Origin: Thermoplasmata archaeon
GTDB taxonomy: Archaea; Thermoplasmatota; Thermoplasmata; WALJ01
Assembly: GCA_015522885.1 (NCBI GenBank)
Contig: WALJ01000046.1
Coordinates: 1-14,506 of the forward strand
Reading direction: 5' to 3'
Length of the DNA stretch: 14,506 nt
Shown here: positions 1 to 5,894 of the stretch, in pieces
How the letters are laid out: each line of letters starts with the position of its first letter
Position numbering within the stretch: position 1 is the stretch's first letter
Translations under genes and position numbers: made by a program
The notes under the pieces: generated by a model
Told to the model about the DNA's origin: nothing
Seen by the model: the letters and a program-made list of their open reading frames with translations, nothing else
The model's database searches: none

Positions 1-346
1 CGACCACTTCTGGGAACTGCAGAGGCTGGTCTCCCGTGGCCGTGAATTTATTCCATGTGCTTTCACTCACCGGAGGGTCTGTCCTGCCTATCTGAGTGAG
101 TCCCTGCATGAAAGCTTCCTGTCCGTGCCCGGAACCTCCTCCTTCGTACTCTATCTTCACATTCGGATGGCTCTGCTGGTATGTGTCTATCCACTTCTGT
201 ATCTGGTACTGAGGGAAAGTCGCACCCGTGGTGTGCAAGACCACTGTCCCACCGCCACTGTTGTTTCCGTTCAGCCCTACGAATGCCGCCGCTACTATGA
301 CTATGACAACGGCGATCGTCATCATTATTTTCGTGCTTTTTTCCAT
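1..346 (-). CDS. pstS: Phosphate ABC transporter substrate-binding protein PstS, N-terminal part
   Basis: The first 115 residues of a phosphate-binding protein of the PstS family are present; the gene runs off the left edge. The start is the ATG at 346: an in-frame TGA lies just upstream, and GGTGA at 357-353 is a ribosome site. Residues about 6-24 are a hydrophobic stretch that acts as a signal or membrane anchor; no lipobox Cys is seen, so the protein is probably held by its N-terminus. The mature part opens with VVLHTTGATFPQYQIQKW (TGATFP near residue 40), followed by EGGGSGHGQ near 68-76 and GRTDPP near 87-92. These correspond to the phosphate-binding loops of PstS (TGAxFP, GSGxGQ, GxSDxP), here with Thr for the usual Ser in the last. 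It would capture phosphate outside the membrane for PstCAB, which are not in the window. It is divergent from a PhoU regulator, which supports the phosphate assignment. Confidence 0.88.
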   Translation of the reverse strand, partial: MEKSTKIMMTIAVVIVIVAAAFVGLNGNNSGGGTVVLHTTGATFPQYQIQKWIDTYQQSHPNVKIEYEGGGSGHGQEAFMQGLTQIGRTDPPVSESTWNKFTATGDQPLQFPEVV

Positions 347-379
347 GGTTTTTCACCGATATGCATGAACCACCTTCGG

Positions 380-388
380 CATATATAC
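380..388 (-). promoter_or_regulatory. TATA box of pstS
   Basis: On the minus strand GTATATATG sits after a purine-rich GAGAAG. Its centre near 384 predicts transcription starting near 357, right at the GGTGA ribosome site of pstS, so the leader would be about 11 nt. The assignment rests on archaeal TATA spacing (about 26-27 bp). Confidence 0.55.
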
Positions 389-400
389 CTTCTCGACATA

Positions 401-410
401 GAATATATTC
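401..410. promoter_or_regulatory. Palindrome between pstS and phoU, possible operator
   Basis: GAATATATTC is a perfect 10-bp palindrome placed between the two divergent TATA boxes. The direct repeat TATATACCT occurs at 382-390 (overlapping the pstS TATA box) and again at 433-441. The neighbouring PhoU has an AbrB-like DNA-binding fold, so these could be its sites, but in AT-rich promoter DNA a 10-bp palindrome can also arise by chance. Confidence 0.3.
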
Positions 411-455
411 AACTAAAGTGGAACAATAGACCTATATACCTCAATGTAGAGATAT

Positions 456-470
456 AGAAAAGCTTAAAAA
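456..470 (+). promoter_or_regulatory. BRE/TATA promoter of phoU
   Basis: A purine-rich BRE-like AGAAAA is followed by GCTTAAAAA. The TATA centre near 466 predicts a start at about 492-493, on the ATG itself, so the phoU message is probably leaderless. No Shine-Dalgarno sequence precedes the ATG, which fits. Confidence 0.6.
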
Positions 471-492
471 TGCCGCGCTCATTCGAAATCAC

Positions 493-1491
493 ATGGAAAA
501 GAGAAAGGTTCAGATGACTGGCGGCTCCTCGTACATAATAACCCTCCCGAAGGAATGGGTAAGGGAGAGGGGCATAGGCAAGAACGATGTTCTGGAGATA
601 AGCACGAATCCCGACGGCTCTCTTATTATAGTGCCCGAAGGAACGGAGAGAAAGGCGGAAAAAGTGCTATCCATAGACTGCAGGGAGGTACGCGACCCTA
701 ATTTCATATTCCGCATGCTTATAGGCGCATACATCCGCGGTTACACCTCCATAGTGGCCCATCAATCCCCTTCGATACCTCCCGAGATAAGGGGGAGTGT
801 GAGGCGGTTCGTACACAACACCGTAGGGCTTGAGATAATAGAGGAGGATGAGGAAAGAATAGAGATAAAGGACCTTCTGGACCCTTCGGAGATGCCTCCG
901 GAGCGCACAATAAAGAGGATGTACATACTTGTTAAGAACATGCATGATGATGCGATGTTTGGCCTTATAAATGGTAAAAGAGAGCTTTTAAGTGACATGA
1001 ACGACAGGGACATGGAGATCGACAGACTTTACTGGCTGATAGCCCACCAGTACAATTCCATATCCTGCAGCAGAAAGACCGCTACGAAGATGGGAATAGA
1101 ACCCGGTGTCGGCGTCTATTACTTTGTTACTGCGAAGACCATAGAGCGTATAGGGGACCATGCGGTAAGGATATCCGAAAACGCCCTGAAGATACTCGAA
1201 TCGGGTGCGAAACCGAAGATACTGGGTGATGTGAAAAAAGCGAGCGTGATGTCCATCGATATATTCACGAACAGCATAGATTCGTGGATGAGGAAGGACA
1301 TGGCAGCGGCCAACCGCAACATAGATTCGGTAAAAGAGCTCGTGGAATACTGCGACCGGATGGCGGAATACACCCTTCAGAAAAAAGGCATAATAGCGGT
1401 AACGCTCAACAACATAATCGAAAGCATAAGGAGGGTTGGCGAATATTCGGCGGACATATCGGAGATGGCCATAAACTATCTTGTGAAATGA
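493..1491 (+). CDS. phoU: PhoU-family phosphate regulator with N-terminal AbrB-like domain
   Basis: This 332-aa protein has two parts. Residues about 4-50 (VQMTGGSSYIITLPKEWV, then NDVLEISTNPDGSLIIVPEG) match the SpoVT/AbrB swapped-hairpin fold that archaeal PhoU-like proteins carry and that usually binds DNA. Residues about 140-332 are PhoU helical bundles, with the paired acidic motifs RIGDHAVRISENAL (219-232) and RRVGEYSADISEMAI (313-327) that hold metal in PhoU proteins. Bacterial PhoU lacks the AbrB part and signals through PhoR; archaeal versions are thought to act directly at promoters, so control of pstS and of itself is a reasonable inference. The start is the ATG at the predicted transcription start (leaderless). 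The gene ends directly against the convergent acnX small-subunit gene with no spacer. Confidence 0.88.
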   Translation: MEKRKVQMTGGSSYIITLPKEWVRERGIGKNDVLEISTNPDGSLIIVPEGTERKAEKVLSIDCREVRDPNFIFRMLIGAYIRGYTSIVAHQSPSIPPEIRGSVRRFVHNTVGLEIIEEDEERIEIKDLLDPSEMPPERTIKRMYILVKNMHDDAMFGLINGKRELLSDMNDRDMEIDRLYWLIAHQYNSISCSRKTATKMGIEPGVGVYYFVTAKTIERIGDHAVRISENALKILESGAKPKILGDVKKASVMSIDIFTNSIDSWMRKDMAAANRNIDSVKELVEYCDRMAEYTLQKKGIIAVTLNNIIESIRRVGEYSADISEMAINYLVK

Positions 1492-2280
1492 TTACAGAAT
1501 TCCAAGGTTCTTCATCACCATATCCAGCTTCGGCACAGTGTTAAAATCATATACTTCCTCTGGAGATATCCACCTGTATTTCGTGTGCTCCCAGTCTATT
1601 TCAGGTTCTTCGTTACTTCCCGCCTCTGCGAGGAAGGGATGTATCTTCCAGATAATGGAGCGGTCTCTCGCGAGTATCGGCTCCCCGCTCCGCACTATTC
1701 TAACATTCATCCTCGTCTCCTCCTCAACCTCTTTCATAACTCTGGATTCAAGGCCTTCATCCCCTTCCTCTATATGCCCCGAAACTCCGGCCCATCTGCC
1801 TTTGCATGAACCCACTTTCTCGCTTCTTTTCAGGATCAGAACCTTCTCCCCCTTCTTTATTACGGTTGTTATCGCTTCTTTCATGACCACACCGGGCATT
1901 TCCACATAAGCCTCATCCGCATTTACGATAACGGTGTCGCAGTTCCTCAGAAGGCTTATGTCTATATGGTCGATCATCGGTATCCCGGATATTATCGCCC
2001 CGCTTGCAACGATGGTCTCTGCGCTCTCATTTATTATCGCCGCCGGTGCGGTTCCTGCCTTCTTCATCCGATATATCACATAGGAACCCACCGTGCTCCC
2101 TTTTCCGGTGGAAAACGCAAATACCTTTCCGGCTATTCTCTGACCGGAGACCTGATTCGAGCTGTCAACTATTATGCCTTCTTCCGGGTCAACACCGCCG
2201 AGAAACGACACGGCACCGGGCTCGATTATCACATCGCCTTCCGCCTTTCCTCCCGAGATTTTTCTGCCGTAGAGTCTCAC
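1492..2280 (-). CDS. Phosphomevalonate dehydratase small subunit (AcnX small) fused to a Nudix hydrolase
   Basis: This 262-aa protein has two domains. Residues 1-128 are the aconitase-X small subunit (DUF126, swivel domain): GRKISGGKAEGDVI at the start, GKGSTVGSYV at 59-68 with the conserved Ser, and GIPMIDHID at 99-107. With the large subunit next door it should form archaeal phosphomevalonate dehydratase, which turns mevalonate 5-phosphate into trans-anhydromevalonate 5-phosphate in the modified mevalonate pathway. Residues about 131-262 are a Nudix fold: VLILKR, then GRWAGVSGHIEEGDE running into KEVEEET (183-189). The Nudix box has one extra residue after the first Gly, and Lys and Arg replace the usual REU Arg and final Gly, but the metal-binding EVEEE core is kept. 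The substrate is unknown. The family subunit is normally only about 130-140 aa, so the second half is an added domain. The start is GTG at 2280, overlapping the large-subunit stop (GTGA), with GGAGG at 2292-2288. Confidence 0.82.
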   Translation of the reverse strand: MRLYGRKISGGKAEGDVIIEPGAVSFLGGVDPEEGIIVDSSNQVSGQRIAGKVFAFSTGKGSTVGSYVIYRMKKAGTAPAAIINESAETIVASGAIISGIPMIDHIDISLLRNCDTVIVNADEAYVEMPGVVMKEAITTVIKKGEKVLILKRSEKVGSCKGRWAGVSGHIEEGDEGLESRVMKEVEEETRMNVRIVRSGEPILARDRSIIWKIHPFLAEAGSNEEPEIDWEHTKYRWISPEEVYDFNTVPKLDMVMKNLGIL

Positions 2281-3491
2281 GTTTCTCCCTCCACGGCCAT
2301 GTTTATGAGCTCTTCAAGCGGTCTGAACCTCACGCACTGCCCGCAGAACGATTCCTTCGGAAGATAGTAGGCAGCCTTGCCGGAATTCACCGCCGTGCTG
2401 TGGAACCTTTTCTCTATCGGAGAAACGACCATGCAGGTGTCTCTGAGAACAAGGCCGCCGAAATCCTCGATTATCCTCACAGCATCGGGATTGCGCTCCG
2501 CAACCGCCCTTGAAACCGATATCCACAGCTCCTTGCCCTCTTTTTTCTTTTTCCCTTTCACAAGCTCTGCAACCCTTCTAAGCTCCTTCTCGGATGCATG
2601 CGGGCACCCTATCGCTATCAGTTCTGGCTCGCAGTCCCTGTCCATGCCCTTTATGTGCTCCCTGATTTCCTCTTCACTAATCGTTATCCTCTCAAGTTTA
2701 TCATTTACTGCGTTCTTCCACTCCGGTGTGGTGTTCTCCACGTGATAGAGCGCTATGGAACCCGTGGCGGCCATTGCGGCCCCGAGAGCCTTCATCTCAT
2801 CATCGCCGGGATTTATTCCCTTAAAATACGGTACTTTCTTTCCCATCTTTGACAGGAGAGCGCCGAGATGGTTTCCGAGCGCGGCATACATGTAGCTGTC
2901 AGGTTCGAATCCCACATCTATTATTATGTCCGCTTTCCTGTTCTCTTCCAGATGAAGGCCGTATTCCGCGGTCAATCCCGTGATTGCGGATGCCAGAGCG
3001 GACGGCCCGCCTTCCCTGTTCGTCCTCGCACCTATCACGGAGTTGGCGTAGCTCACCGCAGAGGATTCCGCCCACGCTATATGCTCTCCGAACTTGGGTT
3101 CGCTCACAAAATAATACGGAGTGCATGTCAGTGACGGCTCTATTCCCATGGAAGTATAGGCATTGAATATCCTTAGCTGTTTCTCCGCAAATTTCCTGTC
3201 AACACCCATCTTCGTCCATTTCTCAAGGTCCATTCCGGCGGGATTCATTGTGGTCTTAACCCTTACCTTCTTCGCATCTTTTTTCATGGTTCTCGCATAG
3301 TCCTCTATGAACTCGAGACCCGCATCGCCTATGGTTTTATAGGAAACACCTGAAACCTGCACTGAAATCACGGGTATGAGCCTTTCAGCCCCGTATATGT
3401 CTCCAAGAGCCACTATGAGCTCCATACCCTTTCTCACAGCCTCACCTTCCTCTCCTTCAAGCATTCTTTCCTGCTCGGCAGTTAGGTGCAT
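2277..3491 (-). CDS. Phosphomevalonate dehydratase large subunit (aconitase X catalytic subunit)
   Basis: This 404-aa aconitase-X (DUF521) protein is the catalytic partner of the next gene. Counting from the ATG at 3491, likely Fe-S ligands are Cys123 (SLTCTPYY), Cys296 (AIGCPHAS) and Cys353 (RDTCMVV); a further CGQC lies at 383-386 near the C-terminus. Other family motifs are GARTNREGGPSALASAITG near 154-172 and FHSTAVNSGKAAYYLP near 363-378. The two subunits together dehydrate mevalonate 5-phosphate in the archaeal route to isopentenyl phosphate; the hydroxyproline or cis-3-hydroxyproline dehydratase relatives are the main alternative, but pathway logic in archaea favours the mevalonate role. 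Start: GTG at 3494 is in frame, but GGGGGAG at 3503-3497 is only 2 nt from it and 5 nt from the ATG at 3491, so ATG is preferred. It makes a TGATG junction with the upstream small gene. Confidence 0.87.
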   Translation of the reverse strand: MHLTAEQERMLEGEEGEAVRKGMELIVALGDIYGAERLIPVISVQVSGVSYKTIGDAGLEFIEDYARTMKKDAKKVRVKTTMNPAGMDLEKWTKMGVDRKFAEKQLRIFNAYTSMGIEPSLTCTPYYFVSEPKFGEHIAWAESSAVSYANSVIGARTNREGGPSALASAITGLTAEYGLHLEENRKADIIIDVGFEPDSYMYAALGNHLGALLSKMGKKVPYFKGINPGDDEMKALGAAMAATGSIALYHVENTTPEWKNAVNDKLERITISEEEIREHIKGMDRDCEPELIAIGCPHASEKELRRVAELVKGKKKKEGKELWISVSRAVAERNPDAVRIIEDFGGLVLRDTCMVVSPIEKRFHSTAVNSGKAAYYLPKESFCGQCVRFRPLEELINMAVEGET

Positions 3492-3703
3492 CACTTCTCC
3501 CCCTGCAAAAATCCGTGCATGGCTTCTGCAGACTCACCCGTTTCGCTCTCCCTCGGATTATCGGACCGGGCCGTATCACTTTTGTTTTCTATTCTCTTCC
3601 TCATGAACATCCTTCTTTTTACATCTGCCGTCAGTCTCCCCGTGCCCTCTCTTTTTCTCCAGTTTTTGAACTCTTCCGCTGTCGGAAAGGGCACGAATGT
3701 CAT
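3491..3703 (-). CDS. Small hydrophilic protein of unknown function (70 aa)
   Basis: The family is not recognised. The 70-aa product starts MTFVPFPTAEEFKNWRK and is rich in Arg, Lys and Glu. Residues about 15-40 are strongly basic (WRKREGTGR, VKRRMFMRKR), and the C-terminal 25 residues are acidic and polar, likely disordered. There is no membrane segment and no Cys. It is probably a real gene for three reasons: its ATG overlaps the mscS stop (ATGA); GGGTGAT, a good match to the archaeal anti-Shine-Dalgarno sequence, lies 5 nt upstream (3715-3709); and its stop overlaps the acnX large-subunit start. It could be an RNA- or protein-binding accessory, or simply a coupling ORF. No function is assigned. 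Confidence 0.65.
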   Translation of the reverse strand: MTFVPFPTAEEFKNWRKREGTGRLTADVKRRMFMRKRIENKSDTARSDNPRESETGESAEAMHGFLQGEK

Positions 3704-4722
3704 CTGACATCACCCACGAGATGCATATGCGGATAGGCTATGCTCACATCTTCGGTCTTCGCAAATCTTTTGAGTATCTCGGCGCTTATCTCGGAGTGCA
3801 TCTTCGACCGTTCATGGGCACTGCAAGAATATACTCCTTCTATAATTACGGAAGACTCGGCCATTTTTACGAAAGCGGTCGGTTTTGTGATAAACAGATC
3901 TGCCAGTTCTGGGAAATCCGCCATTTTCAGCACTTCCAGTCCGATGGTCTCCATGTTGTCACCTGCTATGTCCTTTATGACATTCAGTACTATCTTCTTC
4001 GCCTTCTCGTGGTTGCTCTCGTAGGTGACGGCCACTTTTACGGAGTCCCAGATATAGGGACTGGCCTTGGTGTAATTCTTTGTCCCGCTGTCAAAGACCT
4101 CTTTGTTCGGAACGGAAATCAGCCTTCCCGTGTGTATGTCCCCGTCAAGCCAGTTGTTTATCTCCCTCATGAATGTGTGCATTATCGTTATGTCCGCCAC
4201 ATCTCCTTTTTTCCCGTTTATCTCTATTCTGTCCCCTATTCTGTAGAGTTTTGTGGAAGATACATAAAGCCATCCTATTGCATTGAGAATCGGTACCTGA
4301 AGCACATAGACTATGGCCGCGCTCACCAGCCCTATGCTGAGTGCAAGGTTCTGATATCCACCGATGTATAGAAGACCACCAATAACAACAATTATCCATA
4401 TTATGTGCGTAAAGAACCTCCACGACTCCTTAGCTGCGGCATAGGTTCTGAAGTATTTTATAGATACGACCTTGTAAAGTGGATTTATTATGGCCATCCA
4501 GAGCTTCACGAAAGCGATTACTATGAATGCGGTTATGGCCCTGTCATAATCGTAAATCTCTTGAGGTGTCGGGATATAGGGAGAAAAGACCTTCATTCGT
4601 AGGAGGCTGAGAAAGAACGCTATTATGAGGAGCAGCGCCCAGAGGATTATTATAGCTTCATGAGCTTCGGCATCGTCAACGACCTCGCGCTCAATCTTTT
4701 TCAGTCTTGGTTTTCCAGACAT
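3700..4722 (-). CDS. mscS: Small-conductance mechanosensitive channel, MscS family
   Basis: An MscS-type membrane channel that opens under membrane tension and releases solutes on osmotic downshock. From the ATG at 4722 (340 aa), hydrophobic segments lie near 22-41, 62-80 and 105-121. The pore-lining TM3 is near 124-148 (ALSIGLVSAAIVYVLQVPILNAIGW), though with fewer Gly/Ala pairs than E. coli MscS. The beta domain follows with YRIGDRIEINGKKGDVADI (160-178) and RLISVPNKEVF (200-210), both family hallmarks, then a C-terminal alpha/beta domain. Start choice: an in-frame ATG also exists at 4740 (6 residues longer). The only TATA box upstream (4754-4746) would start transcription near 4723, which would exclude 4740 and leave 4722 at or next to the 5' end. 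It heads the operon with the unknown 70-aa gene and the acnX pair. Confidence 0.88.
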   Translation of the reverse strand: MSGKPRLKKIEREVVDDAEAHEAIIILWALLLIIAFFLSLLRMKVFSPYIPTPQEIYDYDRAITAFIVIAFVKLWMAIINPLYKVVSIKYFRTYAAAKESWRFFTHIIWIIVVIGGLLYIGGYQNLALSIGLVSAAIVYVLQVPILNAIGWLYVSSTKLYRIGDRIEINGKKGDVADITIMHTFMREINNWLDGDIHTGRLISVPNKEVFDSGTKNYTKASPYIWDSVKVAVTYESNHEKAKKIVLNVIKDIAGDNMETIGLEVLKMADFPELADLFITKPTAFVKMAESSVIIEGVYSCSAHERSKMHSEISAEILKRFAKTEDVSIAYPHMHLVGDVR

Positions 4723-4745
4723 TGGCTCCCCATTGTTCATAAACG

Positions 4746-4754
4746 ATTTAAAAG
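4746..4754 (-). promoter_or_regulatory. TATA box of the mscS-acnX operon
   Basis: On the minus strand this reads CTTTTAAAT. Its centre near 4750 puts the start about 27 bp downstream at about 4723, adjacent to the ATG at 4722. It is too close (6 bp) to the ATG at 4740 to serve that codon. Confidence 0.5.
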
Positions 4755-4756
4755 TA

Positions 4757-4769
4757 ACTGTCTGACAGT
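4757..4769. promoter_or_regulatory. Perfect 13-bp palindrome next to the mscS TATA box
   Basis: ACTGTCTGACAGT consists of two perfect 6-bp arms around a single T. It sits immediately upstream of the mscS TATA box, where the BRE and transcription factors bind, so it is a candidate regulator or activator site. The binding protein is unknown. Confidence 0.4.
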
Positions 4770-4853
4770 ATCTCCGAACAAAAAGTTCAAGAGAATCTCC
4801 TGAGATAATGTCAGCTCTCCATCCTGTTTTTGCATGAGGGAAAGCCTTGAGGA

Positions 4854-4883
4854 GGGGCTATTGGCCCCGATGCTTCAATAGCC
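4854..4883. repeat. Overlapping alternative hairpins in the mscS/por intergenic region
   Basis: Two inverted repeats share bases. GGCTATTG (4856-4863) pairs with CAATAGCC (4876-4883) across a 12-nt loop, and GGGGC (4854-4858) pairs with GCCCC (4864-4868) across a 5-nt loop. They cannot form together. They lie upstream of the predicted por transcription start, so they are more likely a protein site or a separate small transcript than a por leader structure. The rest of this 232-base gap holds only the two divergent promoters, the 13-bp palindrome and no supported ORF. Confidence 0.35.
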
Positions 4884-4924
4884 AAAGACCAAAACGAATT
4901 CGGAATACTACATCCAAAGCGGAG

Positions 4925-4938
4925 AAAAACCTTTATCA
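4925..4938 (+). promoter_or_regulatory. BRE/TATA promoter of the por operon
   Basis: AAAAAC followed by CTTTATCA matches the archaeal BRE-TATA layout. The predicted start is near 4961, at the AGGAGGT ribosome site (4961-4967) that precedes the ATG at 4973, giving a leader of about 12 nt. Confidence 0.6.
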
Positions 4939-4972
4939 TAGGTAATAATCTGCCACCAAAAGGAGGTACCAA

Positions 4973-5890
4973 ATGTACGAAGTGCGATTTCATGGAAGAG
5001 GCGGTCAGGGCGCTGTCATGGCCGCTCAGGCTCTCGCCGATGCAGCCTTCATAGAAGGAAACTACGCTGTCGCTTTTCCGTTCTTCGGAGCGGAGAGAAG
5101 AGGCGCTCCTGTCCTTGCCTTTACGCGGGTGGACAAGGAGAAGATATACGAAAAAACGCAGGTGTATGAGCCGGACTATGTCATAGTTCTCGACCCGGAA
5201 CTGCCCAACATGGTGGATGTTACCGACGGCCTGAAGGACGGAGGAATGGCGGTTATGAACACTGCCAAGAAGCCGGAAGAGGTCGAACTCGGCAAGGAAA
5301 TAAAGACCGCAACCGTGGATGCCACGTCGGTGGCTCTGGAAGTTCTGGGAACCCCGATAACCAACAGCGCAATACTGGGCGCTTTCGCAAGGGCGACAGG
5401 TGTCGTGAGCATAGAGTCCATAGAGAAGGGGATAATGGACATCTTCGGCGCCAGAATAGGAGAAAGGCTCGCAGAAAAGAACGCAAAGGCAGCAAGAGTG
5501 GCCTATGAAAGAACGGAGCTTGGCAAGTGCCGGGGAACAAAACAGTATCCGGAGGAAAAGAAGTGGCTGCCCACGGTTCAGGAATTTCCCGTCGGCGGCT
5601 CTCTCGGGCTTGAGGTTGAGACAGATGCCGGACTCATAGGTCTCGGAAGCTTCGTGGAGAACGAAACAGGTTCTTGGAGGACGTTCATGCCTGTTGTCGA
5701 TAATTCGAAGTGCGTCAACTGCAAGCTCTGCTGGTTTTACTGTCCCGAAGGTGCAATAGAGATGCTGACAGACCTCCCGGAAAACGAGGGAAAGAACGTC
5801 AAGGGAATAGTCATTGACTACAAATACTGCAAGGGATGCGGAATATGTGTGAACGAATGCCCCACTAAAGCGATTACGATGGAGAGGTGA
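4973..5890 (+). CDS. porGD: Pyruvate:ferredoxin oxidoreductase, fused gamma and delta subunits
   Basis: This 305-aa protein joins two POR subunits. Residues 1-180 are the gamma domain, with the opening VRFHGRGGQGAVMAAQ and FFGAERRGAPV (37-47) typical of this subunit. Residues about 235-305 are the delta ferredoxin domain with two 4Fe-4S motifs: C247, C250, C253 and C257, and C286, C289, C292 and C296. The delta domain carries electrons from the TPP site in beta to ferredoxin. In many archaea gamma and delta are separate genes of roughly 180 and 90-100 aa; here they are one chain of matching total length, with a linker near 181-235. AGGAGGT precedes the ATG. It is the first gene of the operon with porA and porB. 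Pyruvate is the likely substrate, judged mainly from the beta subunit; 2-ketoisovalerate is less likely. Confidence 0.92.
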   Translation: MYEVRFHGRGGQGAVMAAQALADAAFIEGNYAVAFPFFGAERRGAPVLAFTRVDKEKIYEKTQVYEPDYVIVLDPELPNMVDVTDGLKDGGMAVMNTAKKPEEVELGKEIKTATVDATSVALEVLGTPITNSAILGAFARATGVVSIESIEKGIMDIFGARIGERLAEKNAKAARVAYERTELGKCRGTKQYPEEKKWLPTVQEFPVGGSLGLEVETDAGLIGLGSFVENETGSWRTFMPVVDNSKCVNCKLCWFYCPEGAIEMLTDLPENEGKNVKGIVIDYKYCKGCGICVNECPTKAITMER

Positions 5891-5894
5891 TGAA

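Noticed and set aside
63..356. 97-aa minus-strand open frame near the left edge
   Set aside because: The frame starting at 346 encodes a convincing PstS N-terminus; this one is a different frame of the same strand without any family features.
3697..4371. 224-aa plus-strand open frame opposite mscS
   Set aside because: It is antisense to a clear MscS protein; the translation is rich in Tyr, His and Cys with no domain logic, typical of a shadow frame.
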